From positions 124,001-188,000 of the forward strand of contig JBBSML010000001.1 of NCBI GenBank assembly GCA_038233215.1: a stretch of DNA of 64,000 nt, written 5' to 3'. The notes under the pieces were generated by a model that was not told where the DNA came from, did not search any database, and saw nothing but the letters and a program-made list of their open reading frames with translations. Both the position numbers and the translations under genes were made by a program. This document shows, in pieces, positions 50,793-59,589 of this stretch (its first letter is position 1; each line of letters starts with the position of its first letter). The stretch is from JACDBZ01 sp038233215 (lineage in GTDB: Bacteria; Chloroflexota; Limnocylindria; QHBO01).

Positions 50793-51938
50793 TTGACCCC
50801 GATCATCGGAGCAGGGTTCCTGGGGATCGAGCATTTCACCCCACCCTGGGACGTCTTCTTCCTGCCGCTCTTCAACCTGCTCGTCGCCCTCTTCCGGATC
50901 CCGTTCTTCGACTTCGCGCTCGCGATCATCGTCTTCACGATCATCATCCGCACCATCTTGGCCCCGCTATTCATTCGCCAGATCCGCTCGCAGAAGGAGA
51001 TGCAGCGGATGCAGCCGCTCATCCGCGAGGTGCAGCGCAAGCACAAGGGCAACCGGCAGAAGGTCTCCGAGGAGACCATGGGGCTCTACAAGGAGCATGG
51101 AGTCAACCCGGCCGCCGGCTGCCTTCCGGTCGTCCTGCAGCTGCCGATCCTGTTCGCCCTGTACCAGGCGCTGATTCGCGCGTCGGGCGTCATCACCGGA
51201 TTCACCGTCAACGATGGCAAGCGAGCCGCGTTCGAGACCCTGCAGTCAGCGAACGTCGTCGAGGCCGTGGCCGGGAAGGAGAACACCTTCCGCGTCGCGT
51301 TCGAAGGTGCCTGCAACCTTCCCGAGTACTCGCAGCTGCCGCAGTTCCTCCCGTTGAACTGCCAGCTCATCGATCCGATCAAGCTGACCGATCACGTCAA
51401 CACGTCGGTCGGCTGGCTGCTGGGCCTCGACCTGGCGCAGATCGACAATGTCTTCGCGCTCCCGCTGTTCAACGGGTTCGCACTCTCTTTCCTGGCCGTC
51501 ATCGCCGCAGTCCTGCAGTTCGTGCAGGTCAAGATGACCAGCCCGCGGCCGAATCCGGAAGACCCGACCTCCGGCATGACGAGCACGATGACCTATACGT
51601 TCCCGTTGCTCACCATCATCTGGGGCGGAATCTTCCCGAGCGGCCTGATCCTGTACTGGATCGTGTACACCGGGTACCTGGTGGTCCAGCAGTTCCTGAT
51701 CATGGGATGGGGAAACCTCTTTCCGATCTTCGGCTGGCAGCCCGGCTGGGCGCCATCGCCGGAGGCCGGCAGCATGCCTGCGTCGCGTCCGAAGCGGACC
51801 GACACCGACGCCGCGTCGACCGAGGATTCCCAGCCCGCAACATCACGCGCACCCTCGTCGAACGCCAGTCGTGGCACGAACCCGCGACTCGCAAACCGGC
51901 CGAAGGGGAGCGCCAAGCGACGAGGCCGTAAGCGATGA
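50793..51938 (+). CDS. yidC: Membrane protein insertase YidC/Oxa1
   Basis: 381 residues. Hydrophobic core helices follow PPWDVFFLPLFNLLVALF. A positively charged cytoplasmic loop carries MQPLIREVQRKHKGNRQK, then PAAGCLPVVLQLPILFALYQ, both typical of YidC. The loop between helices 2 and 3 is longer than in Gram-positive forms, and the C-terminal tail is basic. TTG 50793 is the likely start. It overlaps khpB as ATGA. Confidence 0.94.
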   Translation: MTPIIGAGFLGIEHFTPPWDVFFLPLFNLLVALFRIPFFDFALAIIVFTIIIRTILAPLFIRQIRSQKEMQRMQPLIREVQRKHKGNRQKVSEETMGLYKEHGVNPAAGCLPVVLQLPILFALYQALIRASGVITGFTVNDGKRAAFETLQSANVVEAVAGKENTFRVAFEGACNLPEYSQLPQFLPLNCQLIDPIKLTDHVNTSVGWLLGLDLAQIDNVFALPLFNGFALSFLAVIAAVLQFVQVKMTSPRPNPEDPTSGMTSTMTYTFPLLTIIWGGIFPSGLILYWIVYTGYLVVQQFLIMGWGNLFPIFGWQPGWAPSPEAGSMPASRPKRTDTDAASTEDSQPATSRAPSSNASRGTNPRLANRPKGSAKRRGRKR

Positions 51939-52999
51939 CATTCCGTGAGTTCACCGGCAAGAACGTTGAAGAGGCGATCCGTACCGCCATGGCGGAGTTC
52001 AGCTCTGACCTGAGCGAGCTCGATATCGAGATCCTGGCCCAGGGCAGTCGAGGTGTTCTCGGCGTGGGCGCCGAGGAGGCGCGCATCCTGGCCGCCCCGA
52101 AGTCGGCGATCGCCGCCGCAGATTCGGTCCGCGTCGAGAGCGTCTCAGTGGCTGATGAGGCCCGACCGCCGATGGCAGAGTCCGCGGCCGAGCCCCGGAC
52201 CGAGCCCGAAACCGTCGCGCCGGCGGCCCATGATCCGCAGGGCGCCGTCGATTCTTCGCCCCCGGCTGACGAAGCCGCGCCGGTGGATCTGGAGGGCGCA
52301 GCGGTCGATGCCGAGGAACAGGTCGCCGAGCTGGAGCGCGCCGACGCCGCTCGGCGGACGCGTGGCAGCCGCGGGCGCGGTGGACGCGGCCGGAATGGGC
52401 GTGAGCGTGATCGCGAGCAGCCCGTGCGCGAAGGCCGTCCGGACGCCGCGCCACGTGAGCCACGCGCTGATCGCCCGGGCCGCGAGCCAGCGCCGTTCGT
52501 CTCCGCCAAGCCCATCGAGGAGCTCACCGAGGAGGAACGCTCCACGCTCGAAACCGCCAAGACCGTTCTCACCGAGATGCTGGAGCTCATGGAGCTGAAG
52601 GCAACGGTCGAGATTGCCAGCGATGGGGACACCGCGCGACTGAACGTGCGTGGAGATGACCTCGCCGCGCTGATCGGCCGTCGCGGCGAGAAGCTCGCCA
52701 GCCTTCAGCACATCGTCAACCTGATCGTGGGACGACGCGAGGGCCAACACCACCGCATCGCGATCGACGTGGAGAATTATCGTGGCCGTCGCGAGCAGCA
52801 GCTGCGCGACGTGGCCGATCGGGCAGCGAAGCGGGTCATCCAGAGCGGGAAGATCATCCAGCTTGAAGCGATGCCTGCGATCGAGCGACGCGTTGTCCAC
52901 ATGGCGCTCCTTGAGAACCCGCGCATCCGCACCCAGAGCGTCGGTGTCGAACCCAACCGTCGAATCGTCGTGTTGCCGGCAAGCCAGGTCAAGGAGTAG
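51935..52999 (+). CDS. khpB: KhpB/Jag RNA-binding protein with Arg/Gly-rich linker
   Basis: 354 residues. A Jag-N domain (about 1-50) is followed by an acidic then Arg/Gly-rich linker (about 60-185, with RGSRGRGGRGRNGRERDR). A KH domain (about 210-285, GRRGEKLASLQHIVNLIVGR) and an R3H domain (about 290-350) complete it. KhpB binds RNA and influences cell elongation in Gram-positive bacteria. The RGG-like linker is longer than usual and may add RNA affinity. Confidence 0.92.
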   Translation: MTFREFTGKNVEEAIRTAMAEFSSDLSELDIEILAQGSRGVLGVGAEEARILAAPKSAIAAADSVRVESVSVADEARPPMAESAAEPRTEPETVAPAAHDPQGAVDSSPPADEAAPVDLEGAAVDAEEQVAELERADAARRTRGSRGRGGRGRNGRERDREQPVREGRPDAAPREPRADRPGREPAPFVSAKPIEELTEEERSTLETAKTVLTEMLELMELKATVEIASDGDTARLNVRGDDLAALIGRRGEKLASLQHIVNLIVGRREGQHHRIAIDVENYRGRREQQLRDVADRAAKRVIQSGKIIQLEAMPAIERRVVHMALLENPRIRTQSVGVEPNRRIVVLPASQVKE

Positions 53000-53028
53000 G
53001 TTGGCGGGGAGGGCCCCGGAACGAGATC

Positions 53029-53484
53029 GTGACGGTGGATGGGGCCGCCTGCGCCGTCGCGCGGATCGGCCCGGACGGGCCATGGGTCGGATTTGCGCCG
53101 AGTCTCGATGATGGCTACATGCTGGTCGTCGGCGACACGGAAGGGCGTCCACGACGGGCCCCCGCTTCGAACGATGAACTGCTGGCGCTGGCCACCGTCT
53201 ACTTCGACGAGTCCCTCGATGAGCCGCCGGATGATCTGGCGGCAACGCTCGGGGATATCGGGTCGCTCGTGCGGCACGTCGCTGAGCACGAGGCGGACCC
53301 GGAACGCCTCCGTCTGCTGACGGAGGCGGTCGACGCCGTGGACGACGGTCTCGCGGCCGAAGTCACGATCGCGCGCCTGGGACGGGCGCTTGGGGACGGC
53401 GATGCCGCCGCGCGACTACGGCGCCGCGTCACGGAGCTGGTCGAAACTGATCAGGACGTTGGGCCATCCTCGGAGGCGCGGTGA
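53029..53484 (+). CDS. Acidic hypothetical protein after khpB
   Basis: 151 residues, strongly acidic, with no membrane helix or recognised motif. GTG 53029 lies 29 bases after khpB with no strong ribosome binding site; the segment GGAGGGCCCC is about 20 bases upstream. The 3' end overlaps the convergent gene by 34 bases. I do not recognise it. Confidence 0.55.
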   Translation: MTVDGAACAVARIGPDGPWVGFAPSLDDGYMLVVGDTEGRPRRAPASNDELLALATVYFDESLDEPPDDLAATLGDIGSLVRHVAEHEADPERLRLLTEAVDAVDDGLAAEVTIARLGRALGDGDAAARLRRRVTELVETDQDVGPSSEAR

Positions 53485-53936
53485 TCGACCGGTGTATCCC
53501 GCGGCGGGCTGTCGGCCGAGGGGGACGAGGTTGCGGGGCTGCGAGCGTGGGTTCCACCGAATACCCACTTGCCACCCTCCGACTGAAGCTCCTGCCAGCC
53601 GGCGTAGGCCATGACCAGCGCGCCGATGACGGCGACAACGAACATGATCGTATTGAGTGACCCGATCAGGCCCAGGTAGCCGAGCCATTGCAGGGCGGTG
53701 ATGACGGCTCCGGCTGCGGCGAGAAGTCCGAGCGCCGCCATGAGGCTGCCCTTGGAGCCCGGCAGCGTCGTGCCGGTCGAGAACTGCGGCAGGAACACCA
53801 CCACCAGCATGCCGAACGCGGCGAGGATGGAGAGGAACAGCAGCCCGCCCCAATTGCTGATCAGTCCGGCCAGGATGACCGCCGCCGAGCCGAAGACAGC
53901 CAGCTTCTCGTTCTGGCCGAGTTTCGAAACGTCCAT
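53451..53936 (-). CDS. Small four-helix membrane protein
   Basis: 161 residues with four hydrophobic segments (about 14-34, 36-53, 66-85, 90-112) and a Ser/Pro/Asp-rich cytoplasmic tail. It starts MDVSKLGQNEKLAVFGS, reminiscent of the short N-terminal pattern of DUF4870-type or other small Chloroflexota/actinobacterial membrane proteins, but I cannot assign a family. GGAGGG lies about 12 bases before ATG 53936. The TACGGT upstream may be its -10. Confidence 0.65.
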   Translation of the reverse strand: MDVSKLGQNEKLAVFGSAAVILAGLISNWGGLLFLSILAAFGMLVVVFLPQFSTGTTLPGSKGSLMAALGLLAAAGAVITALQWLGYLGLIGSLNTIMFVVAVIGALVMAYAGWQELQSEGGKWVFGGTHARSPATSSPSADSPPRDTPVDHRASEDGPTS

Positions 53937-54062
53937 GTGTGCCCGCACCCTCCGTGTGAATGACGGCCCCCGTCCACGTCGGACCGTAGCACAGGCGGGC
54001 AAGCGACATTCGTCGTGGAGGTGCGGAATGGCGCACGCCGGCGCACCGCCGATGAGGGTGAA

Positions 54063-54426
54063 TGGTGGAGATGGGGGAGAATCGAACTCCCCGTCCAGAA
54101 CACGCTCCCCGAGAACTTCCTACAGGTATTTCCGGCCAACTTACGATTTCGCGTCGCGGACCCCCGACCGGCGGGGTGCCTCGTCTGCTATCCGATCGTG
54201 CCTCTCGGCTCTTTGGCGCTGCTCACCGGAGTCGGCGGCGCCGCACCTCCCCTAATGACATCTTCGCCGTCCGGGGAGGGTGGACGGCGTCAATGCTCAC
54301 TGCCTAAGCAGCGAGGGCGTAACTATCGTTGCCAGTTACAGCAATTGCCCGCTTTTTTACGAGGCCTGCGAGCAACCTCGACCTGCGATTCCCGGCTCAC
54401 GGACCCTGTCGAAACCTGACATCCCC
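54063..54426 (-). ncRNA. ssrA: Transfer-messenger RNA
   Basis: 364 nt on the minus strand. The 5' end GGGGATG pairs with CATCTCC before ACCA at the 3' end, giving the 7-base acceptor stem. The T arm has loop TTCGATT, and the D-like segment is GGTTTCGACAGGG. The tag frame is 54304-54333 with resume codon GGC and stop TAG, encoding GNDSYALAA, the usual ALAA degradation ending. The preceding TAACT matches the usual resume-site context. It releases stalled ribosomes together with SmpB, whose gene is upstream. Confidence 0.95.
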
Positions 54427-54445
54427 ACGAACCGATACGTCCGCC

Positions 54446-54474
54446 ATCTTAGCAGACCCATCGGCCGATGCGAA
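54446..54474 (-). promoter_or_regulatory. Promoter of ssrA
   Basis: TTCGCA (54469-54474), 17 bases, TAAGAT (54446-54451). The start point would be about 13 bases before the mature 5' end, leaving a short leader for RNase P to remove. Confidence 0.6.
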
Positions 54475-54615
54475 CGCCCGTTCTATGGTCGGCGTCGGCT
54501 GGACGCTTAATCACTCGTGTCTTCGCGGGCAATGGGACCCTGCTCGCTTGGACAGATGCTGTCCCGGTGGGCGTAAGCCGAACAATCAGGCTGAGGACGA
54601 GGGTGCGAGTCCCGC

Positions 54616-55080
54616 CTAGAGTTTGATGCGACCGGCCTGCTTGGACTCGCGGTCGAGTTCGCGGCGCATGTCGCGCTCGGCGATCGAGCGGCGCTTGTCG
54701 TGCGTCTTCTTGCCGCGAGCCACGCCGATCTCGAGCTTCGCCCGTCCTCCGCGCAGGTAGAGCCGGAGCGGAACGATGGTCAGGCCCTTCGCCGACTGCA
54801 GACCGGTCAGCTCCGCGATCTGATCGCGGTGCAAGAGGAGTTTTCGCGTGCGGGTCGGCGGATGATTGTTGCGGTTGCCCTGCGCGTATTCAGCGATATG
54901 CGCGCCGATCAGCCAGGCCTCGCCCTTATCGACCCGCGCGTATGCCTCCGCGATATTCACCTTGTGCGCACGGACGCTCTTGATCTCGGTGCCGGTCAGC
55001 ACGATGCCCGCCTCGAGGGTGTCCTCGATGGCGTAGTCGTGGCGGGCGCGTCGATTGACGGCGATCGTCTCGTCGGGCAT
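54616..55080 (-). CDS. smpB: SsrA-binding protein
   Basis: 154 residues. The core RRARHDYAIEDTLEAGIVL, then GTEIKSVR, and the C-terminal KKTHDKRRSIAERDMRRE are typical SmpB. It binds the tRNA-like part of tmRNA. ATG 55080 is preferred (family length, GGAG upstream); ATG 55101 is possible. It lies between a micro-ORF with hairpin and the tmRNA gene it serves. Confidence 0.94.
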   Translation of the reverse strand: MPDETIAVNRRARHDYAIEDTLEAGIVLTGTEIKSVRAHKVNIAEAYARVDKGEAWLIGAHIAEYAQGNRNNHPPTRTRKLLLHRDQIAELTGLQSAKGLTIVPLRLYLRGGRAKLEIGVARGKKTHDKRRSIAERDMRRELDRESKQAGRIKL

Positions 55081-55120
55081 GGATCCTGGCTCCGGCTGCA
55101 TGAAACAGGGGGCATGGAAA

Positions 55121-55142
55121 GAGCCGGTGTTTCCACCGGCTC
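55121..55142 (-). terminator. Hairpin between micro-ORF and smpB
   Basis: Perfect 9-base stem GAGCCGGTG/CACCGGCTC with a 4-base loop, followed on the minus strand by TTTCC. The T-run is weak, so it may be a partial terminator or attenuator for smpB, or a simple transcript end. Confidence 0.5.
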
Positions 55143-55171
55143 AATCCGTCGCTACACCACGCGAAGCCGTG

Positions 55172-55213
55172 TTAGGCCACTGCCTCGGTGGTGGCGTGCT
55201 TGGAACTATCCAT
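55172..55213 (-). CDS. 13-residue micro-ORF upstream of smpB
   Basis: ATG at 55211-55213 is preceded by AAAGGAGGTGG, near-perfect complementarity to 16S rRNA, at 8 bases. The product is MDSSKHATTEAVA, then TAA. It has its own promoter 31 bases upstream and a strong hairpin 30 bases downstream. Such a strong start signal on so short a frame suggests a real translated peptide, either a leader for smpB or an independent small peptide. Confidence 0.5.
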   Translation of the reverse strand: MDSSKHATTEAVA

Positions 55214-55243
55214 TGGCAACACCACCTCCTTTCGTTGTCCGCG

Positions 55244-55272
55244 ATGCTAGCAGATGGCGCGCGCGCCGACAA
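55244..55272 (-). promoter_or_regulatory. Promoter of the micro-ORF/smpB unit
   Basis: TTGTCG (55267-55272), 17 bases, TAGCAT (55244-55249) with TGC before it, on the minus strand. The -10 contains the ctpA stop codon. The start point would lie about 10 bases before the micro-ORF ribosome binding site. Confidence 0.55.
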
Positions 55273-56602
55273 TCCCCACCACCGCCGCAGGATGCACTCC
55301 GGCCGAGGGGGCGCCGGCGGGAGTCAGCGCCGCTTCCTCACCGGCGACCGGCTCTCCGTCGAGGAACGACAGGGCGGCGTCGAGCACAGGGTCCTCCTCC
55401 GGTGGCGTTTCGGCGGTGCGTGTCGCGTCGATATCGGGCTGAATGCCGTCAGGCGCCACGCTGTTGTGATCGGGGGTGAACCATCGGCTGATCGTGATCC
55501 GGACCCCCGCGTCGTTCTCGAGGCGACCCCAGACCTGGACCGTATTCTTGCCGAATGATGGCTCGCCGATGATCGTCGCGCGCCCAGCGTCCTGGAGTGC
55601 CGCGGCCACGATCTCCGATGCGGATGCCGAGCCGCCGTTGATGAGCACCGCGACCGGCAGCCCGGGATCGGTCGCCACCCCCTCGCCGGTCGACGGCCAT
55701 TCGCGCACGTCGTCGCCGGCAGATTCCTGGGTGAAGACGAGGCCGTCATCGATGAACTGGCTGGCGATCTTCTGGGCGGCATCGATGTATCCGCCGGGAT
55801 TGTCGCGCAGATCGAAGACGATCTGATCGGCCCCCTCCTCGAGCAGGTCGGACAGGGCGGTCTGGAACTGATCGGCGGCCGGTGCCGAGAATCCGTTGAG
55901 AGCGATGTAGCCGATGTGGTCGTCGATCATCCGTGCTTCGACCTCCTGGAGCGTGATCTCCGAGCGCGTGATGGTGACGTCGAATGGATCCGCATCGCCA
56001 CGCTGGAGGGTGAGGGTCACTTCGGTCCCCGACTCGCCACGAATGCGGCCGATCTGAACCTCCATGGTGGTGCCGGCCACCGGTTCACCGTCGACCGACA
56101 CGACGAAATCGCCGGACTCGACGCCGGCCATCTCTGCCGGGGATTCGGCCAGCGGGGCGACGACCACCAGGCGACAGATCTCGCTCAGCTCCGTGCAGGC
56201 GGCGAGGTCCGCGGCATCCTCAACGTTGCGAATGGCCATCTCGGCCCCGATGCCGCTGAACGTGCCGGACAGATCGCCCAAGGCCCGTGAGTACTGCTCA
56301 GGCGGCATGTACCCTGAGTAGGGGTCCTCGACGCCGTACTGGAACATGCCTCGGAGGGCGCCCTCGGCCAGCTTGTCGCTGTCGAGATCGTCGACGTACT
56401 CGGCCTGAAGTCGGTCGTACGCCTCGCAGAATGCTGCGAAGCCCTCATCGGGAGCGGCGCAGCCGGTGTCACCGCCGCTGCCGCCTGCGAGGTAGCCCCC
56501 GACAAAGAGCAGCGTGCCGACGACGGCGGCGAGGGCAAGGGTGATGATCCACGGGACGCTGCCGGCCCGCGAAGCCGGAGATGGTTGCGTAGGGTCATTC
56601 AT
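55247..56602 (-). CDS. ctpA: Carboxyl-terminal processing protease (CtpA/S41)
   Basis: 451 residues. One N-terminal membrane anchor (about 18-40), a PDZ domain (about 120-230, GVESGDFVVSVDGEPV) and the S41 peptidase domain. The catalytic Ser is in NGGSASASEI and Lys in EPSFGKNTVQ, and FDLRDNPGG precedes them. It is a periplasmic/extracytoplasmic protease. It follows ftsX at 66 bases, an arrangement also seen near ftsEX in Firmicutes. Confidence 0.94.
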   Translation of the reverse strand: MNDPTQPSPASRAGSVPWIITLALAAVVGTLLFVGGYLAGGSGGDTGCAAPDEGFAAFCEAYDRLQAEYVDDLDSDKLAEGALRGMFQYGVEDPYSGYMPPEQYSRALGDLSGTFSGIGAEMAIRNVEDAADLAACTELSEICRLVVVAPLAESPAEMAGVESGDFVVSVDGEPVAGTTMEVQIGRIRGESGTEVTLTLQRGDADPFDVTITRSEITLQEVEARMIDDHIGYIALNGFSAPAADQFQTALSDLLEEGADQIVFDLRDNPGGYIDAAQKIASQFIDDGLVFTQESAGDDVREWPSTGEGVATDPGLPVAVLINGGSASASEIVAAALQDAGRATIIGEPSFGKNTVQVWGRLENDAGVRITISRWFTPDHNSVAPDGIQPDIDATRTAETPPEEDPVLDAALSFLDGEPVAGEEAALTPAGAPSAGVHPAAVVGIVGARAIC

Positions 56603-56668
56603 GGGAGACCGAAGTCTAGCGATGCTCCTTCATGGCAGTGGTAGAGCGCCGGTTACGATTCCGTTATG

Positions 56669-57568
56669 TCAGCGCGCAGCCGAGAGGTATGAGCGCACGC
56701 TGATCCACGATCCCAGCGCGCCGACTCCCAGGCCCACGGCGAGCAGGAGGACCGACAGCGTCGTCAGGAACTGCGTGCTCACGGCGGTCGGCATCTGGAA
56801 GATCGTCACCATCGCCGGCTGGATCGGATCCCAGACCACCGCCACCAGGACGATGGTGACGATCGCGCCGGCCAGGCCGCAGAGGACCCCCTCCAGGATG
56901 AACGGCCAGCGAATGAAGGAGTCCGACGCTCCGACCAGCCGCATGATCTCGATCTCGTTGGCTCGACTGTAAACCGCGATCCGGATGGTATTGATGATCA
57001 TAAAGAGGACCGTCAGGCCGACGAGGCCGATGCCCACCAGCCCCACCGTGCGGATGACGTTGATGATGCCAAGCAGCGCGTCGTACTCAGTCTGCTTGGT
57101 GAGCACGCGATCGACGTCGTCATGTGCGGTGAGCGCTGCGGCCACGTCGCCGGACGCGTCCGCATCGGCCAGGCTGATCTCCAGGCTCGCGAACAAGGTG
57201 ATCTTGGAATCCGGGTCGCCGAGATCGAGCTCACGGCCGACCTCGATGTACGACTGCCGCAGCCTGGCCATGGCAACGGCCGGTGAGACGTATTCGACCG
57301 AGTCCACTCCCGGATAGGCCTCCACCTCCTCGATCAATTGTTCCCGCCCGGCATCCGACAGGCCATCCTCCAGGCGAGCGGTGACTGCGACCTTGCCCTC
57401 GATGAACTCGAGCCCGGCGTTGAGCCCGGTGATGACGATGAAGAGGGCGGACAGCAGCACGAGCATGAGGATCACGGTCGCGGTCGCGGCCAGGCTCATC
57501 ATGGCGTTGCGCCAGAACCCCTGCCAGGCGCGGACGATGCTGAAGCCTATGAAGCGCAGGAAGGGCAT
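56669..57568 (-). CDS. ftsX: Cell division protein FtsX
   Basis: 299 residues. Four membrane helices: one N-terminal (about 20-45), then three after an extracytoplasmic domain of about 120 residues (KVAVTARLEDGLSDAGREQL onward). The segment RANEIEIMRLVGASDSFIRW is the FtsX/MacB-type coupling region. With FtsE it activates peptidoglycan hydrolases at division. Starts three bases after ftsE. Confidence 0.93.
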   Translation of the reverse strand: MPFLRFIGFSIVRAWQGFWRNAMMSLAATATVILMLVLLSALFIVITGLNAGLEFIEGKVAVTARLEDGLSDAGREQLIEEVEAYPGVDSVEYVSPAVAMARLRQSYIEVGRELDLGDPDSKITLFASLEISLADADASGDVAAALTAHDDVDRVLTKQTEYDALLGIINVIRTVGLVGIGLVGLTVLFMIINTIRIAVYSRANEIEIMRLVGASDSFIRWPFILEGVLCGLAGAIVTIVLVAVVWDPIQPAMVTIFQMPTAVSTQFLTTLSVLLLAVGLGVGALGSWISVRSYLSAAR

Positions 57569-57571
57569 CGG

Positions 57572-58309
57572 TCAGTACTCGCGCTCGTAGGCTGCCGTCG
57601 CCTCGTCGCGCACCAGCAGGCCGCCCTCGAGTGCGAGAACCCGACGACGCATGGCGTTGACGATCTCCTGGTTGTGCGTGGCCATCAGCACCGTCGTGCC
57701 GAGCTCGTTGATCTGGATCAGGAGCTGGATGATCTCCCAGCTGGTGACCGGGTCGAGGTTCCCGGTCGGTTCATCGGCGATCAAGATGGCTGGGTCGTGA
57801 ACCAGCGCGCGGGCGATGGCGGTGCGTTGCTGCTCGCCACCCGACAGCTGCGTCGGCAGGTGGTGCGCATGATCGTGAAGGCCAACCAGGTTCAGCAGTT
57901 GCGGGACCCGCTGGCGGACGATGGCCCGCGGTGACCCGGTCACGTCGAGCGCGAAGGCCACGTTCTCCCAGACCGTCTTGCTCGGCAACAGGCGGAAGTC
58001 CTGGAACACGATCCCGATGCGCCTCCGCAGACCTGGCACCTGGCCCCGGCGCATGCGAAGCAGGTCGTGGCCCGCGACGCGGACGTGGCCGGCCGTCGGA
58101 ACGCCCTCGCGGATGAGGAGGCGGATGAACGTGCTCTTGCCCGCGCCGGACGGGCCCACCAGGAACACGAAGTCGCCGCTGGCGATCTGCACGTTGACAT
58201 CGGCCAACGCGACCTTGCCGTTTGGGTAGGTCATGCCGACATCGACCATGCGGATGACCGGTGCGTCGGCCGGCTCGGATCGGGTGCGTCGGCGCAAGAG
58301 GGATGTCAT
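57572..58309 (-). CDS. ftsE: Cell division ATP-binding protein FtsE
   Basis: 245 residues. Walker A is GPSGAGKST, the signature is LSGGEQQRTAIARAL, Walker B is ILIADEPTGNLD and the H-loop is MATHN. ATG 58309 is preferred to TTG 58333. Partner of FtsX. Confidence 0.94.
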   Translation of the reverse strand: MTSLLRRRTRSEPADAPVIRMVDVGMTYPNGKVALADVNVQIASGDFVFLVGPSGAGKSTFIRLLIREGVPTAGHVRVAGHDLLRMRRGQVPGLRRRIGIVFQDFRLLPSKTVWENVAFALDVTGSPRAIVRQRVPQLLNLVGLHDHAHHLPTQLSGGEQQRTAIARALVHDPAILIADEPTGNLDPVTSWEIIQLLIQINELGTTVLMATHNQEIVNAMRRRVLALEGGLLVRDEATAAYEREY

Positions 58310-58463
58310 TGGTGCAGCACCGATGGTAACCAATGATCGCCGGTCCGTTGCGAGCGGCCTCCGTCGCGGACGTCATCTGGCAGCGCGATCGTGCGTGCTA
58401 GCCTGCCCTGGCCCACATCGCCCATGACGACGATCCAGTTCCCCAATGACCCTCGGCGCCCCG

Positions 58464-59589
58464 CTAGGCGGTAGACGACGAGTCGCCCTCCCCAACCCGT
58501 GAACGCAGGTAGCCCTCGATAAAGGTCTCGAGGTCGCCATCCAGCACGGCCGTGGGGTTCGAGGTTTCCACCCCCGTGCGCAGGTCCTTGACCATCGTGT
58601 AGGGCTGGAGCACGTAGCTGCGGATCTGGTTGCCCCAGCCAGCCTCGACATGCTCACCGCGCAGGTGAGCCATCTCGGCTTCCCGCTCCTCCTCCTGGCG
58701 CTCGATGAGCCTGGCACGCAGCACCGACATGGCGCGGTCGCGGTTCTGGTGCTGACTCCGCTCGCTCTGGACTGCGACGACGATGCCGGTCGGCAGGTGC
58801 GTCAGTCGCACGGCGCTATCGGTCTTGTTGACGTGCTGGCCGCCTGCCCCGCTGGCGCGGTACGTGTCCACGCGCAGATCCTTGTCGTCGATTTCGAGTG
58901 CCGCGTCCTCGGGGACTTCGGGCATGACCTCGACGAGCGCGAAGGTCGTGTGGCGGCGCTTCTGCGAGTCGAACGGACTGATCCGCACGAGCCGGTGCAC
59001 CCCGCGCTCGCTGCGCAGCCGGCCGTAGACCCAGCGGCCATCGATGCTGAAGCTCACGCTCTTCAGGCCGACGCCCTCGCCCTCGGTCGCTTCGAGGATC
59101 TCGGTCTTGAACCGATGGCGCTCCGCCCAGCGCAGGTACATGCGCAGGAGCATCTCGGCCCAGTCCTGGCTCTCCGTTCCACCGGCTCCGGCATGGATCG
59201 ACACGATGGCGCCGCGTTCGTCGAACGGCTCGCTCAGCAGGAGCTGCTGCTCGATCCGGTTCCAGTCGGCCTGGAGCGTGGCAAGGTCACGTTCGAGATC
59301 GGGTTGCAGGCCCGCGGCCGCAGCGGGGTCGGCCGCCGCCATCTCCGCCATCTCCGCCAGGCCGGATGCGCGGTCGCCGATCGACCGCCAGGTTTCGATC
59401 TCCGATCGCAGCTCTTCCGCGCGACGCATGACCGTCTGTGCCTGGACAGGATCGTCCCACAGGGTGGGATCCGCCGAGCGTTCGGTCAGTTCGGCGAGCT
59501 CGGCCTCGTTGTTGGCGTGGTCAAAGACGCACCGAGGTTTCGGCCACGAGACGCGCCAGGCGGTGCGCCTCGTCCCTAATTGCGTCCAA
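58464..59589 (-). CDS. prfB: Peptide chain release factor 2, with programmed +1 frameshift
   Basis: The gene is read in two frames. The first 22 codons (TTG 59587-59589 to CTT 59524-59526) end at an in-frame TGA (59521-59523) in the classical slip site CTT-TGA-C. After +1 shifting the frame continues from GAC (59520-59522) to 58464. Total about 374 residues. The tripeptide SPF that reads UGA/UAA is in SPFDSQKRRHT, and the GGQ loop is SGAGGQHVN. The frameshift lets RF2 control its own level. The start TTG is inferred from frame and length. Confidence 0.93.

Noticed and set aside
54527..54618. tRNA-like segment (GCGGG ... GGTGCGAGTCCCGC) between smpB and ssrA
   Set aside because: The ends pair over only five bases at the wrong distance. 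The T-loop has G at the invariant T55 position, and no 7-base acceptor stem or anticodon arm can be built.
59521..59523. In-frame TGA in prfB as a sequencing error or nonsense mutation
   Set aside because: It lies exactly in CTT-TGA-C after 22 codons with conserved RF2 sequence continuing in +1, which is the known programmed site.
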